Source of the DNA: Verrucomicrobia bacterium SCGC AAA164-M04
Lineage (GTDB): Bacteria; Verrucomicrobiota; Verrucomicrobiae; Verrucomicrobiales; Akkermansiaceae
Length of the DNA: 64,000 bases
Reading direction: 5' to 3'
NCBI GenBank assembly: GCA_000383735.1
Contig: KB912070.1
Location: forward strand, 69,334 to 133,333
The notes under the pieces are model-generated. The model searched no databases. It worked only from the letters and a program-made list of their open reading frames with translations, and had not been told where the DNA came from. Position 1 is the stretch's first letter, and every line of letters starts with the position of its first letter. The position numbers were made by a program, and so were the translations under genes. Positions 35,831-45,802 of this stretch are shown here, in pieces.

Positions 35831-37431
35831 GAATTCTCGAGAGAGGCTGCGATGAGTCCTGAGAAAAGCGGGTGGGGTTGATTTGGTTTAGATTTAAACT
35901 CGGGATGAAATTGAGCTCCGATGAAAAAAGGATGGTCCGCAATTTCGATAATTTCGACAAGGCCCTCGTTTTGCGAAACCGAAGCGACAGTGAGGCCGCA
36001 TTTCTCGAGCTTTTCACGATAGGCCGGATTGAATTCCCAGCGATGGCGATGGCGTTCGTGGATCGTGTCGGTCTGACCATAAAAATCGAAAGATTTTGTC
36101 CCTGGGTAGACGGTCGAAGAGCACGATCCTAGCCGCATGGACGCTCCCATGTCGACGACGCCTTGTTGCTCTTCCTGAAGGCTGATCACGGGGTGCTCGG
36201 TTTCCTTATTGAATTCGGTCGAATTGGCTTCGGCTAAACCACAAACATTTCGGGCGAACTCGATCGTGGCAATCTGCATACCAAGACATATCCCAAGGTA
36301 AGGGATTTTATTTTCGCGGGCATATTGGGCAGCCAAAATTTTCCCCTCGGTACCCCGTTCTCCAAAGCCGCCTGGAACGAGGATACCATTGACATTGCCG
36401 ATGATGGTTTGCGCGCTCTCCGTTTCGAGATCTTCCGCATCGATCTTGATGATGTTGACTCTAGTGTCGTGCTCGGCACCGGCGATCGTAAGTGATTCGT
36501 AAATTGATTTATAAGCGTCGTTGAGTTCGATGTATTTACCAACAACCGCGATCGAAGTCGATTTGGAGGGGCTAACTAAGCGGTCTACAAAGCTCTGCCA
36601 CTTTGAGAGATCGGGAGTTTCTGATTGTAGCCCGAGAGAGTCGACAACAAGTCGATCAATTTTGTCTTTGCGAAGGTCGAGAGGGCATTCGTAAATGGTG
36701 TTTTCGACATCACGAAAAGCGACGACATTTTTCTTCCCGATATTGCAAAACATCGCAATCTTCCGTCGATTGTCATCGTCAAGATGGTGCTCGGTTCGGC
36801 AGATAATGATATCTGGTTGAATTCCAATTTCGCGAAGCTTTGCGACCGATTGTTGGGTTGGCTTGGTTTTGATTTCTCCGGCGGCTTTCACCATTGGAAG
36901 GAGGGTGACGTGAATGAAGCAGACGTTTTTATCGCCAACTTCGAGGGCGAACTGGCGGAGTGCTTCAAGGAAAAGATGGCCCTCGATATCTCCAACCGTT
37001 CCACCAATCTCGGTGATGATGACGTCGGAATCGCTGTTGAGCTCAGTGGCCGTCTTGAGTCGCCCCTTAATCTCGTCCGTGACATGGGGGATGAATTGAA
37101 CGGTGGCACCGAGGTATTTACCCGCTCGCTCGTTTTTTATGACGTTTTCAAAGACCTGCCCAGAACTCAGGCTGTTGACCTGGGAAAGGTTACCGTGGGT
37201 AAATCTTTCATAGTGCCCTAAATCAAGATCAGTTTCAGCTCCGTCATCTAGCACGTAAACCTCTCCGTGTTGATAGGGAGACATTGTGCCAGGGTCGACG
37301 TTGAGGTAGGGATCAAATTTTTGAAGGGTGACGTTCAGTCCCCGGTGTTCGAGGAGGGTCCCAATAGAGGCTGCAGCGAGCCCTTTTCCAAGTGAGGAGA
37401 CGACTCCTCCGGTGACGAAGATATATTTCAT
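35827..37431 (-). CDS. pyrG: CTP synthase
   Basis: The 534-residue enzyme makes CTP from UTP, ATP and glutamine. The N-terminal synthetase domain opens 'KYIFVTGGVVSSLGKGLAAA' (P-loop) and continues 'DPYLNVDPGTMSPYQHGEVY'. The C-terminal class I glutamine amidotransferase holds 'PYLGICLGMQIA' (catalytic Cys) and 'FFIGAQFHPEF' (His, Glu). Length and motifs are standard. It overlaps kdsB upstream and the GH3 gene downstream by ATGA, making a kdsB-pyrG-GH3 transcription unit. Confidence 0.98.
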   Translation of the reverse strand: MKYIFVTGGVVSSLGKGLAAASIGTLLEHRGLNVTLQKFDPYLNVDPGTMSPYQHGEVYVLDDGAETDLDLGHYERFTHGNLSQVNSLSSGQVFENVIKNERAGKYLGATVQFIPHVTDEIKGRLKTATELNSDSDVIITEIGGTVGDIEGHLFLEALRQFALEVGDKNVCFIHVTLLPMVKAAGEIKTKPTQQSVAKLREIGIQPDIIICRTEHHLDDDNRRKIAMFCNIGKKNVVAFRDVENTIYECPLDLRKDKIDRLVVDSLGLQSETPDLSKWQSFVDRLVSPSKSTSIAVVGKYIELNDAYKSIYESLTIAGAEHDTRVNIIKIDAEDLETESAQTIIGNVNGILVPGGFGERGTEGKILAAQYARENKIPYLGICLGMQIATIEFARNVCGLAEANSTEFNKETEHPVISLQEEQQGVVDMGASMRLGSCSSTVYPGTKSFDFYGQTDTIHERHRHRWEFNPAYREKLEKCGLTVASVSQNEGLVEIIEIADHPFFIGAQFHPEFKSKPNQPHPLFSGLIAASLENS

Positions 37432-38183
37432 TGAGACAAGGTGAGCAGGGATTCGATGAGCGGGATTTGATCAGGAGAGTCGAGGCCAATGGCTTCGTGT
37501 TCGGTGAGGTGGACGCGGATCGTTGCGCTATTTTCGAGGGCACGCAGCTGTTCTAGCCCTTCGGCTATTTCTAAGGGCGAGGGGGGGAGATTGATGAAGT
37601 GCTTGAGGAAGTCGACTTGGTAGCCGTAAATTCCCAAATGGCGGTAGGTTGGAAGAGAGGGGGTGTCATTTCTGCGAAAGGGAATGGGAGAACGAGAAAA
37701 GTAGAGCGCGTTCTGGTTTTGATCGATGACCAGTTTTACGACGTTTGAATCCGAAATTAGCTCGGGGTTATCAAGGGGACTGCCGGCAGTAATCATGGGG
37801 AGGTCGCAGTTATTGCGTAACTCTCTAGCAAGGGCGTCGACTAGATCCGGCTCCAATAAAGGTTCGTCGCCTTGAATATTGATGACATGGGTAGCGGCTT
37901 CGCATTGTTGGGCGGCTTCGGCTATGCGGTCTGTTCCGGTGGGGTGATCGGATCGGGTGTGGATCACTTTGGCTCCAATCGTTTTGCACAGAGCGGCGAT
38001 ACGATCGTCATCGGTTGCGATAACCAGTTCGTCCAGTTCGCTACAGAGTGTCGCCCGTTCGAAAACGTGTTGGAGGAGTGGTTTCCCTAAAAGCGGATGA
38101 AGGGGCTTTCCGGGGAAGCGGGAGGAGGCCCAGCGGGCCGGGATGATGCCAATAATATGAGATTTCTCTTTTTCCCTGCTCAA
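37428..38183 (-). CDS. kdsB: 3-deoxy-manno-octulosonate cytidylyltransferase
   Basis: The 251-residue enzyme activates KDO with CTP for lipopolysaccharide synthesis. 'IGIIPARWASSRFPGKPL' is the nucleotide-binding signature, with 'VIATDDDRI' and 'HVINIQGDEPLLEPDLVDAL' following and the substrate loop 'RSPIPFRRND' near residue 170. It precedes pyrG by an ATGA overlap; CTP made by PyrG is the co-substrate of KdsB, so the coupling makes functional sense. Presence implies an LPS-type outer membrane. Confidence 0.97.
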   Translation of the reverse strand: MSREKEKSHIIGIIPARWASSRFPGKPLHPLLGKPLLQHVFERATLCSELDELVIATDDDRIAALCKTIGAKVIHTRSDHPTGTDRIAEAAQQCEAATHVINIQGDEPLLEPDLVDALARELRNNCDLPMITAGSPLDNPELISDSNVVKLVIDQNQNALYFSRSPIPFRRNDTPSLPTYRHLGIYGYQVDFLKHFINLPPSPLEIAEGLEQLRALENSATIRVHLTEHEAIGLDSPDQIPLIESLLTLSQ

Positions 38184-38204
38184 TATAATCGTGGTTTCAC
38201 GAGA

Positions 38205-38264
38205 TTATGCAGAGGTCCTCAACCTCACAAGGCTATTCATGTGGTTGAGACATTTTGTGGATAA
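38205..38264. promoter_or_regulatory. DnaA-box-like sites in the kdsB-symporter gap
   Basis: A perfect reverse DnaA box, TGTGGATAA, is at 38256-38264, and a one-mismatch forward box, TTATGCAGA, at 38205-38213. They sit in the divergent 119-base spacer between kdsB and the symporter, 1.9 kb before dnaA. Two sites are few for an origin; they could also serve DnaA-dependent regulation or be chance. Confidence 0.4.
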
Positions 38265-38302
38265 GTGGTCATCGACAGACTGGTTGAGGTTTGTAGGTTC
38301 CT

Positions 38303-39868
38303 ATGATGGAATTTACGGGATTGGATTGGGCCGTGGTAGTTGGCTATATGGTTTTGACAACTTGGATTGGGCATCGCATGTCGGGGAGCCAAGCCAATAT
38401 CAAAGACTTTTTCTTGGGCGGGAAGACCTTACCGTGGTGGTCGGTGAGTGGCTCGATGATTGCGACTGAGATCAGCGCGCTGACATTTATTGGTGTCCCC
38501 GGAATGGTTTATGCATTGGAGGGCGACTGGACCTATTTGCAATGGGGGCTAGGATCGATCATTGCCCGATTTGCCGTGGCTCAATGGCTTGTTCCTCTCT
38601 ACTACGAAAAAGAGATTTATAGTCCTTATGACTTTATTGGTGACCGCCTAGGTGAGGTGGCGCGTTGGTTGGTAACTGGTCTTTTTTCGTTGGGATCAAT
38701 TTTGGGTCAGAGCGTGCGAGTTCTGGTGACGGCTATCATTCTTCAGGTGGTCACAGGGCTCGACGCCCGGCTCTGTATTGTCGTGATTGGAGTGATTGCG
38801 ATTCTTTGGACTTTTATGGGTGGGATGAGAACAGTGATCTGGACCGATGTGATGCAATTTGTGCTCTTTATTTGCGGAGGAGTTCTGGCACTGGGTTTGC
38901 TAATCTATCATATTGGGTGGAGTGAGGTTGTTCAGTTAAATCAAGTGGTAGTGGATGGTAGAGAAGTAGATAAGATGAAAGTCTTCAATTTGACCTCTGT
39001 TTTTCAGGAGCCAGGTCTGCGCTACACTCTGTGGGTTGGATTGCTGGCTATGCCGTTTCAGAATTTCACGGCGTTTGGAGTGGACCAGCTTAATACGCAA
39101 AGGATGTTTTGTTGCGGGAATATAGAGGATGCTCGCAAGGCGATGCGATGGAGTAGCATTTCAATTGTAATTACCGTTTTAATGCTAGCGGTAGGAGCTG
39201 GTCTGTTTGCCTGGTATCAAAAATTTGTCCCTGATGCCGACCTTGCGGCGAAGTTTGGAGAGAATTCAAATTTTGTATTTCCAACTTGGATCGTAAACGA
39301 AGTCCCGATGGGGATTAGTGGGTTGATCCTTGCTGGTGCCTTTGCGGCAGCAATCTCAAGTCTGGATTCGATCCTGGCGGCGCTCAGTCAAACTAGTTTA
39401 TCGATAATCTATGGTCGCAATCGAATGGAGAGTGAGGGTGAAGGGGCAGAAATGGTCAAAAAGTCTCGGGTCGCCGTTTGTATATGGGGAGTTGTTTTAA
39501 CTTTGGCCGGACTCGTGCTTTGGTGGATCTACTCAAATAATGAGGACAGTGATCTCATTGGGCTGGCCTTCGGAATGGTTGCCTACACATACGGGCCGTT
39601 GTTGGGAGTTTTGATGGCGGCTCTGCTGCCTCGGAAGTCTTCAACTTGGGGTCTAATCGTTGGAACAGTTATGTCGGTTTTGTTAGTGGCATGGTTTCGC
39701 CCAGAATTGATGATCGTTCTTGAAAGTATTGGGATGCGGGGCATCGCAGAGAGTTTGATGGAGATGCGGCCCAAGCTGGCATCTGAGTGGTTTTTCCCAT
39801 TAAATGCAGCGATCACTTACTTTTGTGGTTGGTTCGGTGGCTTTATCGCGAAGAAAGATGGCACCTAG
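38303..39868 (+). CDS. Sodium:solute symporter (SSS family)
   Basis: The 521-residue protein has about 13 membrane segments. Landmarks: 'DFFLGGKTLPWWSVSGSMIA' with 'TEISALTFIGVPG', 'LWTFMGGMRTVIWTDVMQF' (SSS signature) and 'AFAAAISSLDSILAALSQTS' for the sodium site. It is a different branch from the sialidase-coupled symporter at 20959. The substrate is not evident. It is divergent from kdsB and 292 bases before dnaA on the same strand. Confidence 0.92.
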   Translation: MMEFTGLDWAVVVGYMVLTTWIGHRMSGSQANIKDFFLGGKTLPWWSVSGSMIATEISALTFIGVPGMVYALEGDWTYLQWGLGSIIARFAVAQWLVPLYYEKEIYSPYDFIGDRLGEVARWLVTGLFSLGSILGQSVRVLVTAIILQVVTGLDARLCIVVIGVIAILWTFMGGMRTVIWTDVMQFVLFICGGVLALGLLIYHIGWSEVVQLNQVVVDGREVDKMKVFNLTSVFQEPGLRYTLWVGLLAMPFQNFTAFGVDQLNTQRMFCCGNIEDARKAMRWSSISIVITVLMLAVGAGLFAWYQKFVPDADLAAKFGENSNFVFPTWIVNEVPMGISGLILAGAFAAAISSLDSILAALSQTSLSIIYGRNRMESEGEGAEMVKKSRVAVCIWGVVLTLAGLVLWWIYSNNEDSDLIGLAFGMVAYTYGPLLGVLMAALLPRKSSTWGLIVGTVMSVLLVAWFRPELMIVLESIGMRGIAESLMEMRPKLASEWFFPLNAAITYFCGWFGGFIAKKDGT

Positions 39869-40160
39869 ATCACGGATCAATTCTGCATTTTTCAGGTGAT
39901 CCAATCAGGATGCATTTACCCCCTTGGTGGAGGGCTCATTGGGACAAAAATGAAACACTGATTAAGGTGCCTTAAGAAATCAGGATAGAGTATTTTTTTT
40001 CAAAAAACCGTGGATCGCTTGTGGAACAATGGATCTTGTTTTTTAAAAAAATTATCGAAGGTTTTTGATTTTCGAATGGGAGCCTTCGGGACATTTTTTA
40101 GGAGGTCGGCAGATCGAAGCCAGGAGCAGCTTAACGCCGATCTAATAAAAGAGAATCTGT
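39869..40160. other. dnaA upstream region, AT-rich
   Basis: The 292 bases before dnaA include an AT-rich tract at 39985-40060 and several GATC sites. The palindrome TTAAGG-TG-CCTTAA is at 39962-39975. A two-mismatch DnaA-box-like sequence, TGTGGAACA, is near 40020. No perfect DnaA box is seen. It presumably contains the dnaA promoter and may be part of the chromosomal origin, but this is not shown. Confidence 0.4.
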
Positions 40161-41660
40161 TTGAAAGCACACCCAATGACTAAGGAAAAGGAAGGAGGCC
40201 AAGAAAATGACAACGAAAATCACGGCGATCAAAATAATTCCCAAACGTGGAATTTGGTCAGAGAAAAATTAAGCGAATATATTAGCGGTGATGCATTTTC
40301 CCGCTGGTTTAAAAACGCCGAATTAGTCGACCCGGAGCAACAGGACGGGCTGGTTGCTGTTCAGTCAGACATGCACCAGATTTGGATCGAAACAAACTAT
40401 ATGGACGAATTGCGGGCTGCCTTTGCTGAGGGAGCAGGAATTCATTGTAGTCCACAGATTGTTGTGAAAGGGGACGTTGAGGCGGATTTACCAAAAGCCG
40501 TTGTAGGAAAGATTCCACTGCAGGAAGACAATCAGAAGATTGCAGTGCGTGGTGCTCGAGCAAACAGTTCGGTAAAGGTTGTTACTCCAAATTTAGAAGA
40601 GAAGACTCAGGCCTTTCAACGGAAGCTAAAACGTCTCGGTATCAATCCGGACTTTGACTTTGAGAGCTTTGTTGTTGGGGATAACAGTCAGTTTGCTCAC
40701 GCCGCTTGCTCTGCGGTAGCTCATCAGGAGGGACGTAGTTTCAATCCACTCTTTATTCACGGTCGGGCTGGATTAGGTAAGACTCACTTGATGTCTGCGG
40801 TGGCCCAGCAACTTTTGGCAAATGATCCTAAGGCAAAGGTTGTCTTTTTGACTGCCGAACATTTTGCAAATGAGTTTATTGAGGCTGTGCGAAAGGGAAA
40901 TTTAGACGCGTTTCGAAAGGCCTATCGGCATGTTGATGCAATGTTGATTGATGATATTCAATTCATCGCGGGGAAAGAACGCACGCAGGACGAATTTTTT
41001 CATACCTTCAACGCGCTTCTTAATTCTCAAACCCAGGTCATTTTAACCTGTGATTGCCCGGCGCCGGAAATCCAGACCCTCGAACCTCGCCTCATTAGTC
41101 GCTTTGAAAGCGGCCTAACGGTGGAACTTCAGCCTCCAGGCTTCGAGACGCGAGTCGCTATTTTGCGTCGCAAAATGGAACAGTGGAAGGTGGAACTTGA
41201 GAATAACATTGTTGTTCATATCGCAAATCAAATCAAAAGTAATGTGAGACGGCTTGAAGGAGCTCTCACGAGGGTTGCGAGCTACAGCTTTTTATCGCCT
41301 GAGAATATGTCGATTGAGAAGGTCGATGAGCTTTTGGGGGATCTAGTGCGCGACGAGAATACCCATCTTGTTACGATTGAGCAGATCCAAAAAGCGGTTG
41401 CCGACTATTATAATTTAAATCTCTCAGACATGAGTAGCCGCCGTCGTCCTGCTAGTATTGCCTTTCCTCGCCAAATCGCGATGTATTTAGCGCGCAAGCT
41501 AACGAAGCTTTCCTTAGTGGATATTGGAGATGGCTTCGGGAAGCGGGATCACGGGACCGTAATTCATGCCTGTAAGAAGGTGAAATCTGATATTGAGACC
41601 GATCCTGAGGTCAGGGGAGCTGTAGAAAAGCTCAACGCAGCGTTAGAGCGACGAAATTAG
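40161..41660 (+). CDS. dnaA: Chromosomal replication initiator protein DnaA
   Basis: About 499 residues. Domain I is at the N terminus ('WNLVREKLSEYISGDAFSRW'), followed by a linker and the AAA+ domain III with Walker A 'GRAGLGKTHLMSA' (near residue 203), Walker B 'AMLIDDIQFIAGKE' (near residue 262), and sensor elements 'LISRFESGLTVEL'. Domain IV has the DNA-binding signature 'DIGDGFGKRDHGTVIHACKK'. The first codon at 40161 is TTG; ATG at 40176 is an alternative. dnaN follows 85 bases on. It opens duplex DNA at the origin. Confidence 0.98.
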   Translation: MKAHPMTKEKEGGQENDNENHGDQNNSQTWNLVREKLSEYISGDAFSRWFKNAELVDPEQQDGLVAVQSDMHQIWIETNYMDELRAAFAEGAGIHCSPQIVVKGDVEADLPKAVVGKIPLQEDNQKIAVRGARANSSVKVVTPNLEEKTQAFQRKLKRLGINPDFDFESFVVGDNSQFAHAACSAVAHQEGRSFNPLFIHGRAGLGKTHLMSAVAQQLLANDPKAKVVFLTAEHFANEFIEAVRKGNLDAFRKAYRHVDAMLIDDIQFIAGKERTQDEFFHTFNALLNSQTQVILTCDCPAPEIQTLEPRLISRFESGLTVELQPPGFETRVAILRRKMEQWKVELENNIVVHIANQIKSNVRRLEGALTRVASYSFLSPENMSIEKVDELLGDLVRDENTHLVTIEQIQKAVADYYNLNLSDMSSRRRPASIAFPRQIAMYLARKLTKLSLVDIGDGFGKRDHGTVIHACKKVKSDIETDPEVRGAVEKLNAALERRN

Positions 41661-41745
41661 TTTCTAATTCCTAAGTAAATACTTGCCAAGAATTGCAACG
41701 AGGGGCATTTTCCATCTACGTAGCTCTGACGGGCGCGTTTGCATT

Positions 41746-42843
41746 ATGAAGTTCAGAATCGCAAAGGAAGCCTTTTTAGACGGGTTGCAGCAGGTACAGC
41801 ATGTGGTTAGCAGTCGAACGACTCTCCCTATCCTCTCTAATGTTTTGATTGAAGCCTCGGAAGAGGGTCTTCGCTTAACTACCACGGATTTAGATGTGGG
41901 TGTGAGTGGTACCGCCCAAGCCGAAGTTTCTAAGACTGGCGCTACGACTCTCCCCGTAAAGCGACTTGTGAATATTATTAGGGAACTGCCATCTGCTGAA
42001 ATTGAGGTTTCGGTCGATGGTAAAAACGTGGCTTCCATCAAGAGTGGTCCTAGTTTCTTTAAGATTATCGGGCTGCCTGATGGCGAGTTCCCACCACTTG
42101 CTGGATTTAGCGAGGCTAAGGAATACAAGATCCCACAAGCTATTTTTAGAAATGCACTTAAAAAAACCTCCTATGCGATTTCAACAGATGAAACTCGTTA
42201 TGTCTTAAATGGGATCTTTTCTTCCTTTAAGGAGGGCAAATTGACTCTTGTTGCCACTGATGGACGGCGTCTTGCAATGGTTGATCATGAGCTTGAATTT
42301 CCGTCAAGCCATGAAACTGATTTCATCATTCCCAGCAAGGCTGTTCAGGAACTGCAAAGACTGCTAGGCACTGAGGGTGATATGATTCTTAAGCTATCGG
42401 ATAACCAAGTCTGTTTTGAAATTGGTTCTAGCATCATTGTAAGTAAGCTCATTGAAGGGAATTACCCAAATTACAGGCAAGTGATCCCTGGCGACTCAAA
42501 GGAGCGCTTAACGTTAAGTAGGGAGCAACTTCTTGAGACCACCCGGCGTGTTTCGCTCTTGTCGTCTGAAAAATCTAATTCAGTAAAACTGACTTTTGGT
42601 CCAAATCAAGTCGATGTGATGGCAAATAGCCCGGATATCGGTGAGGCCAATGAGAGTCTTGACGTTAAGTATGAAGGCAAAGAATTTTCAATCGCCTTCA
42701 ATCCGGAATTCCTTATGGCCCCGTTAAAGAGCCTCGAGGAGGATGAAGTCCACCTCGACCTGATCGATGAGATGAGTCCAGGAGTGCTGCGCACTGAGGA
42801 TGCATTTCTCTATGTCCTCATGCCAATGCGAGTGACGTCATAG
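41746..42843 (+). CDS. dnaN: DNA polymerase III beta subunit (sliding clamp)
   Basis: The start is set at the ATG at 41746 (MKFRIAKEAF...), since this is where family members begin; the 21-residue upstream extension is not conserved-looking. The 365-residue product shows the three clamp domains, with 'VVSSRTTLPILSNVLIEAS', 'GIFSSFKEGKLTLVATDGRR' and the terminal 'LYVLMPMRV'. It follows dnaA, the standard order near bacterial origins. It rings DNA and tethers polymerase III. Confidence 0.97.
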   Translation: MKFRIAKEAFLDGLQQVQHVVSSRTTLPILSNVLIEASEEGLRLTTTDLDVGVSGTAQAEVSKTGATTLPVKRLVNIIRELPSAEIEVSVDGKNVASIKSGPSFFKIIGLPDGEFPPLAGFSEAKEYKIPQAIFRNALKKTSYAISTDETRYVLNGIFSSFKEGKLTLVATDGRRLAMVDHELEFPSSHETDFIIPSKAVQELQRLLGTEGDMILKLSDNQVCFEIGSSIIVSKLIEGNYPNYRQVIPGDSKERLTLSREQLLETTRRVSLLSSEKSNSVKLTFGPNQVDVMANSPDIGEANESLDVKYEGKEFSIAFNPEFLMAPLKSLEEDEVHLDLIDEMSPGVLRTEDAFLYVLMPMRVTS

Positions 42844-42868
42844 GATCTCCAAGTTTAGACGAGATCTT
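42842..42868. terminator. Possible convergent terminator between dnaN and the coiled-coil gene
   Basis: AGGATCTC at 42842-42849 pairs with GAGATCTT at 42861-42868 (one G-U pair) around an 11-base loop, in the 27-base gap between converging genes. It lacks a proper U run on either side, so efficiency is doubtful. Confidence 0.35.
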
Positions 42869-42870
42869 GC

Positions 42871-43746
42871 TTACCTTCCAAGCCTGTCCACGAGTTTTTG
42901 ATTGAGGTCAATGGATTGTCTCAGGAGGCGTGTTTGCTCCTTAATTTCTTCGTGATCTTGGCAAGCTTCGCGGCAGTCGATACGCATGAAGTTGATGTTT
43001 AGAAATCTTCCAACCTCATGGAATAAAATGGCTTGTTCTTCTTGAATAAGGCCCAAATCTGCTCGGTGCTTCGTAATATCGCGGTTTGCTTGGCTAATAA
43101 GAGAGAAAACCTCGGATGCTCCGTTCATGGGGCGAGATGCAAGGTCTATTTTCTCTTGGTTTCTAGTTAGTTGATCTTTTAGCTGATCTAATTGCGTATC
43201 GATGAGGTCCAACCTACTTTTATCGGCCGCAAAAAAATTCCGAAGAGCCGCAAGTTCATTTCGAGCCTCGTGAATCTCTGGGCCTTCATGAGCTTCGTCT
43301 TCCTCTTGAAGAACTTTGACCTTCATCTTTAGAGCTGAATGTCTTTTCTTGGTTTTAGCGGCCTCAGCTATGATAAGATCTCGATCGTTATTGAGTTCTT
43401 CAATCGACTCAAAGAGTGTCGTGCGCTCACCGAGGAAGGCCTCGCCTAAGTCTATTGAGCGGTCAACTTCTGACGCCCGCTGCTTTTGAGCCGATGCTAA
43501 AATATTTTCGGCATCTTTGATCTGAGACAGAATGCTTTTCTCTCCAAGCTTAAGTCGTCGGAGACTCCAATACTGCATCGAGAGTTCCTCGATATGTTCA
43601 ATCTTCTCCCAACAGTATGCGCCTAGGATTTCTTCACCATCTTGCATTAAGTGTGTTTCAAAAGCAGCATCAGTCATTCGCTTGGTTTTTCGCCTCACTC
43701 CAAAGTGCTGGAGAAACGATGCGATAAGATAATGGCCTGTGGTCAT
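42871..43746 (-). CDS. Hypothetical coiled-coil protein
   Basis: The 291-residue cytoplasmic protein has no signal and is strongly helical between residues 50 and 240, with long heptad stretches such as 'IEELNNDRDLIIAEAAKTKK' and 'DLIDTQLDQLKDQLTRNQEK'. The N terminus, 'MTDAAFETHLMQDGEEILGA', may be the true start (residue 24). A C-terminal 'CREACQDHEEIKEQTRLLRQ' patch follows. I do not recognise a family. It lies 15 bases after acs and is likely co-transcribed with it. Confidence 0.7.
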   Translation of the reverse strand: MTTGHYLIASFLQHFGVRRKTKRMTDAAFETHLMQDGEEILGAYCWEKIEHIEELSMQYWSLRRLKLGEKSILSQIKDAENILASAQKQRASEVDRSIDLGEAFLGERTTLFESIEELNNDRDLIIAEAAKTKKRHSALKMKVKVLQEEDEAHEGPEIHEARNELAALRNFFAADKSRLDLIDTQLDQLKDQLTRNQEKIDLASRPMNGASEVFSLISQANRDITKHRADLGLIQEEQAILFHEVGRFLNINFMRIDCREACQDHEEIKEQTRLLRQSIDLNQKLVDRLGR

Positions 43747-43761
43747 TCGGAGAGTTGAGTG

Positions 43762-45720
43762 CTACTTTTTGAGCTGTGCTTGAAGATCTGTGATAACTTG
43801 ATGATCTTCGAGCGTGGTAATATTCCCCGAGACTTCTCCGGTCGCAACTAATTCCTTCAGGAGTCTACGCATGATTTTTCCTGAGCGTGTTTTGGGAAGG
43901 GCGGGGGCAAAATAGACCTCATCGGGCTTAGCGATCGCTCCGATGACTTTTCCAACATGGTTTCTGAGTTCCTTCGCAAGAGAGTCAGAGGTTTTGGAGT
44001 CACCTTTGACTGTTACAAATGCCACAACTCCCTGTCCTTTGATCTCGTGAGGTCTCCCAACGACTGCCGCTTCAGCAACTATTTTGTGAGCAACTAGGGC
44101 GCTTTCGACTTCGGCTGTCCCAAGGCGATGTCCCGATACGTTAAGCACGTCGTCTAGGCGTCCTACTATCCAGAAGTTTCCCTCTTTGTCGGTTCGGGCC
44201 CCATCGCCAGCGGTATACATACCTAAGTAATCATTCCAATAGGTGTCGCGGTAGCGTTTTTTGTCACCATAAATGGTTCGCAGCATGGATGGCCACGGCT
44301 TGCGAATCACTAATTTCCCTCCCTCATTGGGTCCGCATTCTTGTCCAGTTTCGTCTAGAATAGAGGCGTCGACACCGAAAAATGGAAGAGTTGCCGTGCC
44401 GGGCTTTGTTGGAGTGCAACCAGGAAGGGGCGAAATCATAATGGCACCAGTTTCGGTCTGCCACCAAGTGTCTACGATGGGGCATCTGCTGCCACCGATT
44501 GTTTCGTGATACCACATCCAAGCTTCTGGATTGATTGGTTCTCCTACGGTCCCAAGCAGTCGGAGCGAGGAAAGGTCGCGGGATTCTGGGAAATGATTAC
44601 CAGCCTTGATGAAGGCTCGGATTGCCGTCGGAGCAGTATAGAAAATGCTAACACTATATTTTTCAACGATGTCCCAGAAGCGTCCAAAATCGGGGTGATT
44701 GGGCGCCCCTTCATACATGACTTGAGTCACACCATTGGCGAGCGGGCCATAAGTAATATACGAATGCCCCGTGATCCAGCCAACATCAGCAGTGCACCAG
44801 TAGACATCGTCTTCCTGCATATCAAAAATGTATTTGCAGGTGGTATAGGTTCCGGTGAGGTAGCCTCCTGTTGTGTGGAGGATTCCTTTTGGTTTTCCCG
44901 TTGAGCCTGAGGTGTAAAGAATGAACAGTGGGTGCTCGCTGTCGAAAGCTTTTGCTTCGTGGGTTGAGGTCACCTTGGCGGCTTCCTTATGCCACCAAAA
45001 ATCGCGGTCCCGTCTCATCTTTACTGGCGCCTCTTCTTTGCCAATTCTTTGGTGAACGATGACCGTTTCAACTTCTTTATACTTTTTAAGTGCGTCATCG
45101 ACGTTCTTCTTAAGGTGGACAACTCCGCCTCGCCGGTAACCTCCGTCGCTCGTAATGACGGCTTTGGCTTTACAGTCTTCAAGGCGATCAACAATCGAGT
45201 CTGCTGAAAATCCTCCAAAAATGACGGAGTGAACAGCTCCTATTCGCGCGCAGGCGAGCATCGCAATGACAGCTTCCGGAGTCATCGGCATATAGATCAT
45301 GACACGGTCTTTTGGCTTGATTCCTTTTGCGAGAAGCACATTAGAAAAACTGCAAATCTCACGGTGAAGCTGACGATAAGTAAGGGTGCGATTTTCGCCT
45401 GGTTCACCCTCCCAGATAATAGCGGCTTTATTGGCACGGCCGTTCTTGAGATGTTGATCAACGCAGCTTTCGCAGACATTGAGTTTACCTCCCACAAACC
45501 ATTTTGCGTAAGGAGCTTTCCAGTCGAGAGCCTTAGTCCATTTTTTTTGCCAGACGAGCTCTTTTGCTTCTCGCGCCCAGAAGACGCCGGGTTTGTCTAT
45601 AGACTCCCGATACATGCGCTTGTATTGCGCCATGCTCTTGACACGGGCTTTTTTTGAAAACTCCTTGGATGGTTTGAAGACTCGGTCTTCGCTGAGGTGG
45701 CTTTCGATGTTCTTGCTCAT
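43762..45720 (-). CDS. acs: Acetyl-CoA synthetase (AMP-forming)
   Basis: The start at 45720 ([10 protein letters not shown]...) gives 652 residues, the standard family length; the 13-residue extension to 45759 is dropped. The enzyme makes acetyl-CoA from acetate, ATP and CoA. Motifs: '[20 protein letters not shown]' (P-loop A3), '[14 protein letters not shown]' (A5), '[20 protein letters not shown]' (A7-A8), and '[17 protein letters not shown]' with the conserved catalytic Lys that is acetylated in relatives. It heads an operon with the coiled-coil gene. Confidence 0.97.
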   Translation of the reverse strand: MSKNIESHLSEDRVFKPSKEFSKKARVKSMAQYKRMYRESIDKPGVFWAREAKELVWQKKWTKALDWKAPYAKWFVGGKLNVCESCVDQHLKNGRANKAAIIWEGEPGENRTLTYRQLHREICSFSNVLLAKGIKPKDRVMIYMPMTPEAVIAMLACARIGAVHSVIFGGFSADSIVDRLEDCKAKAVITSDGGYRRGGVVHLKKNVDDALKKYKEVETVIVHQRIGKEEAPVKMRRDRDFWWHKEAAKVTSTHEAKAFDSEHPLFILYTSGSTGKPKGILHTTGGYLTGTYTTCKYIFDMQEDDVYWCTADVGWITGHSYITYGPLANGVTQVMYEGAPNHPDFGRFWDIVEKYSVSIFYTAPTAIRAFIKAGNHFPESRDLSSLRLLGTVGEPINPEAWMWYHETIGGSRCPIVDTWWQTETGAIMISPLPGCTPTKPGTATLPFFGVDASILDETGQECGPNEGGKLVIRKPWPSMLRTIYGDKKRYRDTYWNDYLGMYTAGDGARTDKEGNFWIVGRLDDVLNVSGHRLGTAEVESALVAHKIVAEAAVVGRPHEIKGQGVVAFVTVKGDSKTSDSLAKELRNHVGKVIGAIAKPDEVYFAPALPKTRSGKIMRRLLKELVATGEVSGNITTLEDHQVITDLQAQLKK

Positions 45721-45802
45721 TACGATCTTGAAGTAACAAATTCGTGGCCCAATCGACAATGACTGATTAAGCTCATTGCTAGGGGAATTCCGTCCGCGCG
45801 TG

